Below are positions 12,901 through 23,900 of a stretch of 64,000 nucleotides of DNA, one piece after another (positions within the stretch are counted from its first letter, which is position 1; each line of letters starts with the position of its first letter). The DNA lies in the NCBI RefSeq assembly GCF_910592395.1, contig NC_088308.1, positions 18,615,501-18,679,500 of the forward strand, given 5' to 3'. Source of the DNA: Lineus longissimus (lineage: Eukaryota; Nemertea; Pilidiophora; Heteronemertea; Lineidae). The notes below the pieces were generated by a model. It saw only the letters and a program-made list of their open reading frames with translations. It did no database searches and had not been told where the DNA came from. Both the position numbers and the translations under genes were made by a program.

Positions 12901-14975
12901 TTCTTACAAAGGAGTCACGGTCACATTGTAACTGTTGTTGTCTTTAGGGTGCTGATGGTGTTTTGATTTCATCTCTTGTAAAAGGCTTTGTCCATTTTCA
13001 GTCTGTCCTCTCAGCATGGTCCCTTTCAGCCATACTCATCACCTTATTAACATTGTCTTCTCTTATACATTTTCAGTTGAAGGCGTTTCAGTCTGATCTG
13101 CTCCTACCACTTGAGTCCAAGCAGGAAAATGATTTCAAAAACATTGCAGTAAGTTTAATTGTCTTCTACATGACTCATTTTGGAAGGATTTATGGTATAG
13201 GAAGGAGTGATGCTTTTGATGCTGAAGCAGTGTATGAATAAATCTCTGAATGTTCTACGTGCGCAGCATCGCATTCTGACAGCAGCCATCAAACTTCCTT
13301 GCTGCCAGAAGTTTTGATCCAATACCTTGCCCACACATATCCTTAGGTCATATTACCTTTGAGACCACATTTCTGTTTGATTTTTGGTTTACCGGCAAAA
13401 AAGTCCAAAGATGGTTCAGCAATGACTTCATCATTTCCAATAATTTTTGTTGCTTGTGTATTCCCAGATTTTTCATTTGACCTTCTTTTCAAGGTCGCAC
13501 AGTCAAATAGTTAACTAGTTATGTTCTCGTCTCTCAAAAGAACCAACTTTGTTATTTCACAGGGCGAACAAAAGAAATATGCTACAGGGAACAAATATCA
13601 CTACCAGGCATTACTCAAGGCAAGGGAGGGTCTCAAGAAGGTACAGAAGAAAGGCAGGATGAAGGGGATGATGGAGCCAAAAGAGATACAGGTTAGTGTT
13701 GCCCTTGAGTCCAGGAACAGAGAAAAACATTGACATCCCACTCACGGCTAGCCTCATCAAACTCTTATCAAGCTCAGCAGTCACACTTCTGTGGACCCTG
13801 CCCAAGATGATGCATGACTTTGCGTTGGCATTGCGTGAGGCAGTATTTTTTGGAAAAACTTAAACCTGTATGTTTGATTTTTTTTTCCAGCAATTACAGT
13901 TAGTTGGTGATAGACAGGCAAAGCTTGATGAATTCAGAATTGATGGTGCTAAACTGGTAAGTACTGCCATGTTGAAATTTAAAATCAGTTCATCATTCCT
14001 GAGGAAACCAATGGGTACTGCTCCTCTGATATACCCAGACTTCTGTCTCTGGCTCTTTATATTCTTTGGACGCATTCTCTGTGGACATCAAAGCAATGAT
14101 GCACACCAAAGCAAAGATGCTAGGTCAGATTGATGCTAGATGGAATCAAATTCTTTTATTTTGTGTTTTAGGCTTTGCTTGAACAGAGAAAACGGTACTG
14201 CTTCCTTTTGGATAAGATCTGTATCACTGCCAGGAATCAGGCGGCACATCATAATAAGGTAAACTGAACATGTTTTAAACTTAAATAAGCATTCTTGCCA
14301 GTGTGAAATGTTATTTGACAATAGTCAATTTCCTTTTAAGGGATGATAGGTTTACAAAAAGCATCTCATAGTCTTGTGTATTGAAGCTGCTCCCTCGCAA
14401 ACAATCCTCTGAAGACTTTGGATGGCGGGAGGATTTCAGCATGCTGATGGGCATGTAGTGTAGCAACAATACAAATGCTGTCCTTGTGCAGGTTCAGCTT
14501 AAACAAATTGTGATTTTTGTTGTCTCAGTTCCTTAGTAACAGCTTTAAATTTGAAAGCATGCAGTAGGATCGAACCTGCAGGTATTGGCCTCGAGCTGAT
14601 GCTTGATAGAATTCAATGTTGGACTATTTTAGTTTACGCACCTCGAGTAAACACGTGTCTGTGTGGCCTGTGTTACGCCTGAAGGGAAGATTTTATATTT
14701 TGAAATCTCGAATGAATTATTTTTCACAGTTGTGCGCTACCATTTCTGGGGGTTTATATTAACCCCTTATTGATGATTATTGCACAGAGTTGCTATTTAC
14801 ACACAATACACTCTTGGTCCAATTTTTTGTTTTGTTTTTACCATATGGCACACTAACCTTTCAGGCCAATGAGCTCCTGACCCACCGACTGCAAGACTGG
14901 AGTGAACTTTGCAGGAAACCCAATGTATTACCTGAGGCCTCTGAAGTGCTACTGCATATATCCTATGACAATGAG
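6988..14975 (+). CDS. BAIAP2: BAIAP2 exons 1-9: I-BAR (IMD) domain
   Basis: These nine exons encode residues 1-248. Recognisable landmarks against vertebrate IRSp53 (from memory): NFTPGLKQFISAGRAYQRAL in exon 2, the IAEVLKEIQTQ helix in exon 4, KYHYQALLKAREGLKKVQKK in exon 6, and the RKRYCFLLDKICITARNQAA helix in exon 8. The domain dimerises as a coiled-coil bundle, binds PIP2-rich membrane through basic residues (exon 6 is strongly Lys/Arg-rich) and binds Rac. The exons are short, 51-129 bp, in introns up to 3.2 kb. Confidence 0.92.
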
Positions 14976-17900
14976 GTGAGCTATTTTGCTTTCGAAATTT
15001 CTTCTAAAGTTGTCTCATGGGATTTGATGTCTTTGCATAACAAACGCATATCAAAGGTTTACCTCGACTCATTGTTACCCTTCAGAGAAGAAAGAGAAAA
15101 AATAGCAAGGTATGAGTACATATATATTTTCATCTATATTTCCACTCTGGGTACAAAAGTATTTCATCTCTACTTGAACTCTGGGTTAACTCTACACGCT
15201 GGGTTAACTGATATTTTTATCTCTGTTTACACTCGGGTATAACTACAAAGGTGTTCTCTTCTCTATGCTCTCGGTACAATGTTCTTTTCATCTCTCTTTG
15301 CTCTCTGTGAACAATGTTATTTTCATCTCTTTTTACACTCTGGGTACAAAGGTACAATCTTTATTTCTATTGACACTCTGGGTACACTGGTACTTTTATC
15401 TCGGTTTCCACTCTGGGTACAATGGTATTTTAATCTCTTACACTCTGAGTACAAAGGTGCCTTACACTCAAAGCAAATGCAATCGCAGCTCATGAGTTAA
15501 TCACACATTTTTAAAATTCACCTAATTTCCTGACATTCCAGGACCAGTTTTTCCAACAGGAAAATTCCGACCAGTTGAGACGACGTAGTATTGATTTTGA
15601 TCGGATGGCCCCTGATGGTGGCAGTCAGACCACCTACCCAAGTGGTACGAACCAAAGGCCAGAGTTCAATGGCAACGTTAATAGGCAAGATAATGGACAA
15701 CCTAACTATCCTGGTAAGATTGACATTGTAAAACTCGGGCAATATTATATTTTGCTTTTCACTTTGTGCTGATTTCTAAGCCGTTTTTACCCTTTGTGTA
15801 TTTTATCAATCTTTGAAAATGGTGCATTTTGTGTAACATTACGTTTAGTTACCTTTAGGCCAAGCATCAGTTTTTCCAACAGAACAATGCCACTGATAAT
15901 GATTAGTTGCTTATTTGCACAGAACGATAAGCAAATTGTATTTTGTGGACCTTTTTGAGAAAAGACGTTATCTGAATCCTCACGTTATTTGAATCCTCCT
16001 GTACAGATAATTTTTTTAGAAAATCAGGTCTGTTAAAAAACGCAGGTATGGTTGAAATGTATGTTTATTTTCTTCAAGGGTATGGCACAGGGTGGACAGA
16101 ACATGTGGGTGAGGCCATGAGATTTTAAGTTCTCTTCTATTGTGATTGTGACTGCTATATTAATTTTGTATACTTTTGCCAAGCAATATAGTTTTGTTTC
16201 ATTGGATCATGTGATCAAACATTAGGTTAGAATGTCTGTTGTGACTTTTGATGGTCTTGGGACTTGTACCTTAGATTAGCCAACGTGTCCTCGGTTGATG
16301 TGTTTCTTTATTTGCACAAAAATTATGCAGACGTTATTAGCGGAGGAGTATCCAGTATGATGATGGGCAAGCACTTGTTCTTGGGGTTCCTGTGTAGAGT
16401 CTGGGCCAATAACACTGAATCACAGCAAAAGACAACAGTTGTAATGGATAACTATTGAATACGAGGAGCGTGTTAATTGATTATAATGAGTAGCCCACTA
16501 TATACTTTTATTTCAAAGTTCAAGGTTATTTGCAGTAGGAAAAGCACCCCTTAAATATTTCAGTTAGAATGTCTCCTTATTGACCTATACTTTTTAGCTC
16601 GCCTCTGGGGAGCTTATATGATACTGTGGCGTCCGTCGTCGTAACCAAAGTGCTATACTTAGATGGTACCGGTAATTTTGTTTTGTGCCATTGAGCCGAG
16701 AAGAATAATACTATTCATTGGAATCAAAACTGGTGAAACTAACCAGAAGCTGTTCTCCCCATATCCACTGCAAATGACATGCATTACATTACCCGAGGTG
16801 AGCACATGGTCCCTGGACCATTTCATTCTTATCTTAACCCATTTGGTGTCTTGGCCATTGCAGCTGGTTTCCATCCCCCTACCAGTTTGCCTAATCCTAG
16901 TCCAAAAAGGAATCCTACGTATAGTTTGTCAACAGGTTGGTAGGATGTGAACATGTAGCTTGGCTCCAGAACTTGAGAAAAACTGGTATATTGCATGTCA
17001 TATTGCTTTTCTGCTATAAATATGCTTTTCTGCTGCAACAATTTGTATGACATGAGCGTTGTCTCATGGAACAGTTTTCTCAAACCTGTTCCTTTAGCCT
17101 GTGATAGACAGCTGTGCGATCAGAAGATAGAGGTGAGGAGAATTTGGGAGCAGTCCCCCCCATGAAATACAACTGGAGAAGAGGTTCCCCCTCAAAAAAA
17201 GTTCAAAAAACACTAATATAAGGCGTCCCGTCCCATAGAAGGGATAGGAAAACTTCGTGGTTATGGGATACTTTGAATTCATCAGCACTTGGCTGTAGCC
17301 TCGCATAACATGCCATTCGCACTCAGGAATCATTAGTTCGATCCAAATACATTGTATGGCGATGGCGATGGCGATAGCTACCGAATGAATCAAAGGGATC
17401 TTAATTAAAATTATCAAGATTTTGGAGCCAAGTAAATAAAAGCAATCCCCTGCAAAAATTGCATGTTTGCACGTGGCTAGAAAAACCAGCACCCTTATAT
17501 TGATGTCATGTTGTTTGGTAATCTGTCATGTACCTTTTCACAACCCCTGGGAATATCTAAATGACCAGGACCAACTGTTTAGGGCGTATTTCATTACATC
17601 ATCAAGGTCATACTGTACAAGCTAACAGAATCAACAAATTATATCAGAATGACGCTGTGGATCTCATAGGACCCGTGATTGGTTTCTTTCGCTGTGGTCC
17701 TTTCACCTCATTTGTTGTTTTTGTGGTATCAAAACAGACTCCCTCATAACACATGAAAAGGTACACAGTCACTAAGTCCCCTAGCAGATTCAGTTAGCCA
17801 CTGCACCTCATTGGCAAGATGCATGGGTTGTATAAATGGAGAATTGATGCTGTACATCTTGCTTATACCTTTTGCTGTAAGTCACTTGTCTTGTGATGTA

Positions 17901-20900
17901 AAATCTGCTAGCGACCGAATAGCCCCCCCCCCCCCCACCCCCCAGCTTCAACACCCTTGTAGAGCATGTATTCCTAAGGTTTTGGAAAGTTGTTGTCAGT
18001 GGCGGAGCCAAGACTCAGAGAAAGAGGGGGCATCTGGGCCCACACTTTGGGATCTGCATGTGGTTGTTGTTATCATATTGTCATTGTATTGATAAAATGT
18101 CACAAACATAGGCAAAGACTGAGATACTTTCACATTTTAATCATTCTCACATTTCATTGCCGATCTTTGATCAAATCAAATCATAAAAGACATGAAACTT
18201 ATCCTTATCCGCCTAAATACCGTGCCGAAGTTGTCCCTTTAAGAACAAAATCTTGTCCATGTCATTCATTTTCTCTCCCAAAGAAGCACAGTATCCATCA
18301 TTGCAAAATGTTGAGTGTATATATTTGTAAACAGGCATTTGACACATATGAAGTATTCTACAATCATCTAAAAACACTTGGCCCTCAAAGGCTTTGGCAT
18401 CCATAGCCCCTTGGTGTCGGTAAGGGTATCCCATACTTCCAGTATCTAGCATGTTCCTTATTTTGCTGCAGGAGCTGCTACTCTCCCTCGTACTATCACA
18501 GTACCATCCCCCGTCGCCGCCCAGGGCAAGCCTCAGGTCCGGGCCATGTACACGCACATCGCAAATGGTGATCACCAGTTGAGCTTCACGGAGGGAGACA
18601 TCATCACGTTGGTAGGAGATAGGAAAGATGGATGGCATTATGGAGAAAACACTCGCAGCGGAAGGTAGGCTACGTGTACTAACTCACTTTAGGGGTCTTT
18701 ATCCCCTCTTGCCATTCTAATATTCCACAGGAATACACTTTTGAGAATGAAGTTGCAACCAGAATGCAGGGACTAAGTTAACTTGAAATAACTTTTTGGT
18801 CCAAGCCAGGGCAGGGCGTAGACTGTCCGGTATAATCCCCCACCACCTATGCTGTTACGCTGGCATCTCCAACTGTCTACAGATAGGAACAATAAGTTTC
18901 CTCCAGTCTTCACGGATTGTCTCCAGCGTTTCGGGGTATAATGCAGTCCACTTTGTCATCACCTTTCCGCTGAATTCCATATTGAAAGTGCATGGATTCT
19001 AGGTTTGATTTTCATACTGGTGGTTGGTTTGACACTTGCTCCTTTATAATTATCCTGTGGGACTGCCTGTAAAGGGAGAGAGGGAATCTTCATTCACGGT
19101 TAAATCAAGGATCTGTTTGTTTGCATGGTTGCTTAACCTTACTGTATATCCTCTTCCAGATATGGCTGGTTCCCCATTTCCTTTACCGAGACCCTGGACC
19201 CAAATGAAGAACCAAATCCTCAGTAAGTAACACAGTTCATTTGGAATCGTGCCCATATCATACATGATATATCATCATACATGTCATCCAATATCATGGC
19301 AATGTACATGAACAAATCTAACCGCCATGCCAGCAATTTGACCAACTGACACCTAGAAAAAACATTTTTTCTTCAAAAAGGAGAGATCATTTAAACTAAA
19401 CATTGCCAGTTGAATGTGAACCAATATCGATCTTCTTTTGTGGCTTCAGCAGGTATTAACGAGAAAAAGCACCATCAAATAGACGGACACAGAAATGTGG
19501 GTGCATTATGGATATCATAACTAATCATTGATAAACAAAGACAATTATTGACAATATTGATAAAAGATCAGATGCAAAGGTGACCTTGCTATACAACAAT
19601 ATCACTTAGTATTGTGTTGATTCGATGTAATAATAGACTAAGTCAATGCATGACAAAATTAACTGCCCCGGTAGTCTATACAACGTAGGCCATAGTTGCC
19701 ACTGATGAGAAACCATCTCACATACATTAACCCAGGCTTATTGCTTGTTTCAGCCCACATGCTCAGCGATTCAAGAGTATGGGTGACATCACAGAGACGC
19801 CAGACCGACGTCAGATGAGTGGCCCAACCCAGAATAGTCTTGATGTCCATTCTCACAAGCCAACTGCTGCCACGTCACCGGTAGGTCAGGAATTATGCTG
19901 TTACATCCATCCTAATTCAAAGGGATAAAAGATGTGAACAGTATATAATTTTACCTTATGTATGACATGATTCACCACCTATAGAACTCAAAACACTAAT
20001 TAATGCACTGTCATCTAAGAGTTTAATTGGTTACCGGTACTCAAAATCAAAAGTATATCATCTTTTTTGTGACACCTAGTGTCAAAAATTTATTTATACG
20101 TGTACTACAATCAATAAAAATAAAACGCCTTTTAAGGTAATTTGTACAAATAGACCTCAGGGTTAACAAGAAGATACATATTTTGATATGTATTCAATAT
20201 ATAATTTTCGGTAACCATGGAAATATAGAAATCAGTTTCATGTTAGTTGATTGACTTGGGTTACTGAGTGCAGTTGAAAATGAGCATTTTGTTACCATGT
20301 CTAAGGTTATTGCATTATTTCATTGGTTCTTCTGCAGACGGGTTTGCACGTAGGCCTTATGTTTTGATGTTGTTGTCTTGGTACAGGGCTTTGAGCTTCT
20401 CAGAGTTATCAGGGCAGCCAGTGGAAAGGCTCTAGTTCCTCCTCCACAGCTAAAGGTACATCACTTTGATGGCAAGCAGGGCAGATCGAGACAGGAATTT
20501 TATATCTAAAGGAGAATATGTCTTGAGATAATGCCGGGCCGGTACTATTGAAGTTTACAGATTTCTGCAGAGGGCAGTACTTGGATGTATTAGAAAATGT
20601 ACACAGATATTCTACCTTTTGTTTGTGGACTTTCTGAGGTATCTGCTGCAGTCTTTCCACAGGAACTCTGCAAACTACATTAGTCATGTCGGCCCTACAT
20701 TTCCTGACATGAGCTCTCCATCAAAGGAACAGTGGATGGAGTCTGACACTGATGCACTTTCTGGAGCCCCGTAAAAAGGACTTTCCTTGACTTAAGGATG
20801 CAAATGTTCTGCCAATCTATGTACTGCCCACTTCACAGAAACTCTAAAAAATACTCCTTGTCCAGCAATAAATCTCGTTACTCTTCATGAACCTTCCAGG

Positions 20901-23900
20901 TATATCATTTTCTTTGACTGCCCTCTTTTGTCAAGAGTCTGCCCGGCTGGAATGATTGGAAGTTAAATGCACAATGTTGCTTCATGCACATTATGCATGA
21001 GTATGGGTTAGAAAAGCTATTGTTGTTGACCCGCTAGGCTTTGGCTGATACAAAAAAGAGAATATTACAGAAAAACCTGTAAAATGTGTTACTCCTAGTT
21101 GAGATTCTGTGATTCTGGTTGGTGATTCCAGTTCGTGATGACAAGATTTGGTAAGGCTGTTTTACCATTAAGGACCAGGTAGTTGCTGATTCTTCATGAC
21201 CAGATAGTATGTAACAAGAGTTGAATTTCCAAAGTTTTTCTCCAAACTAAAATGCTGGCTTGAAAAACAAAAGACAGTAAAGACACAGTATGGTGAACAC
21301 AATTTTGTCACTTCAGTTGGGTTTCTTCAGCATTCTTGCAAACTTTGAAACCTTTTTAAGATATTTCTTTCACTTAAAAGAAGCTGTTTGCTTACGAATA
21401 AGGTCAGCCTAGTCCTTGAGGGTATCACTGCAAAAATTGAGTGTTTTTTGTCAAAAGAGTGCAGCATTTGTGTATTTTGTTCGAAGGACTTAGGAGTCAT
21501 TCTGTGTACTTTTGTTCACAAGGGTCATCGCCCACAACATCCTCAGCTTGGGGCAAATGATTGGTCAACTGGACCAGACGTCAGGGCAAATAGCCCCTAC
21601 CACCCAACACCGCCCCATCAGCGGCCTCCATACCCCCGGGAGAATTATGGGATGACGAGACTGAGTCCAGATAATCCTGATGTCGAGGTACCAGTTGTTG
21701 TTGTGGTGCAAGATGTGATATCGCATGATATTTGGTTGTCACTTTCACTGCAATGTCGTCACTCAATTAGGAACTTTGTCACTGGTTGGCGGCAATAACA
21801 GTTGGCATCCAATACACAGTAGCCTTCAAGCCCGTGTCAAATTTATCCGCAAAAGGTTCTGTAATTGTTTCAGTTACTATTACTGTACCATCTTTTGACT
21901 ATAAAGTTCCTCATTGCGGTGTTTTTTTAACCTTTGAACTATATCTTTGTCTCTTAGAGAAGTATCAATGTCCGACTAATTGTTGTTCACCTGTTGTCAT
22001 CCCATTGTTTCTTTCAGGAGCCTGACTATGATGATGTAAGGATTTTATCTGTCCTTCAACTCCCCGTCATTCAAACTTTGACCCAACCCTCATCACAACC
22101 TCTGGAGGTGCTGCAGTAGTAGCCTCTGTCCACACCACCCCCCCCCCCCCCTCCACGGAATTTGGCAGTTTAAATGAAAGTTGCATTCCTGAGGGCATTT
22201 CAAAATTCCCAAATTCCATAGTCCTGATAGAATCGAGATGGAAACAGCCAAATGTTTCCTGCTTATAGATATGCACATAAAAAACAGCGACATTACCACT
22301 TCTATATGCATGCTATTTCTTTTTTGATGTTGTCCACTGCAGTTTGGTTTAAATGGAATTGAAGTACACTTACATAAAGGCATAACCAGGATTATTACAA
22401 AGAAAACGGGCAGTTCATGGTCACTTTTGATATTGAATTTAGCTTAAGGGCTCTTCCAGATTAATCAAAGATTTTGAATGGCCCCTTAAGAATTGTCGTG
22501 TAATATCAATTTTTTGGCCAGTTTCCCAGCATGAGGGGTGGCATCTGGCATCGACATTAAATAACGTGTTGGACTTCCGTAAAAGGTAATCTCCAAACTA
22601 ATGATACTTACTACAGACAGCTAGTCCAAGTAAGGAGTTTGTACTCAACAATTTCTCCATCTTATCTTTTTCAGTTCCGCCAGAAGTCCATGCCTGATAT
22701 AAGAATGACTGAAGATTACCGCCGGCAGCCAACAGACCCCCAGCCTCCTCCACCTCCTCCTCTACCAGGACAGAACAGCCACTTCTCCCCGATCAGCAGA
22801 GACAACAGACGATCTGTGATGCCTCCAGCCATGGAACATTCGGAGAGTGATGGAAGCTTGGAGACATACAGCCGGCCGCAGCCTGCGAGGCAGTCAATAT
22901 ACCAAGCACCCCCTCCTCCTCCACCCCCACCACCACCTGGTGGCTCGAAACGGAACAGCTATGCGCCCCCAATTCAAACCACTCATTCGAATCTGAATCA
23001 CTTGATGAACGGGCAGCATGAACAGAAGAATGATCCTCGGATGGAACGGGATTCGCGTATGGATCGGGATCCCCGTGACCCGAGAGGGTATCCTATGATG
23101 CCTAATGACCCACATGCATACCATGATCAAGGGTATGGTGACCAGGGTGGTGTGTACTCAAACATCCCGCAGAGCCGGAGCTACGGAAGCGACGAAGGAC
23201 AATCAAGCTATCTTAGCAGACGTACCTTGCAGATGGGTCAAGCTGGTCCCCCAGGCACGCAAATGGGTCATCCTGGGCACCAAGGCCCACAAATGGGACA
23301 ACATGGACCCCAACATATGGTACCACCTCAACGTGATCAGCAATATAGGCAAAACTATCGACAAGATAATGGTCCAATGCATCCGGCGGCAGATTATAAT
23401 GATGATGAGGAGCCAAGGTAAACCACACCCACTTTTATGTCCCCGCCGTGGTGAGTAGAGATAGGTCAGCATTCAAGCACTGGTGCTTCATTAATAGCAT
23501 GAAACAGACAAAACGTGGCCCTTTTGTAATAAATTGATAGACTGATACTGTGTTATATTACCAAAATTTTGAAGGATAGCCCCAGGAGTATTGATGCGTG
23601 GTGTTTCAATGACTTTCAGTTTTGAACAAGTGTGCAGTCCTGATAAGTTACCATGAGTTGGAGGTTGAATCCATGACTATTCGTGGAGTGCCAGTATATC
23701 AGAAAAGCGGTGCGTTGAAATGGTAAATGTCATCCTGGGTGGGTGCACCTAAAGTATGCCCAGGATAAAATATTACTTCACAGGTGACATTTACCATTGC
23801 AGTGTAATGTGCATGTCAGGAAATACTTAAAAATTTATTGGTTGATTAATTAACAATCGCTATTGATGGCAATCGTTTTGGTGTTGCTTGCTATGTCACA

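Noticed and set aside
14550-14625. Possible tRNA (GGTTCGATCCT B-box-like on minus)
   Set aside because: No T-stem pairing or acceptor stem could be formed and no A box at proper spacing.
14790-15242. 150-codon plus-strand ORF
   Set aside because: Only 14865-14975 is BAIAP2 exon 9; the rest is intron and minisatellite read-through.
17990-18638. Overlapping 138- and 141-codon ORFs on opposite strands
   Set aside because: Both run through BAIAP2 intron 10 and into or opposite exon 11; the antisense frame is a shadow of the SH3 exon.
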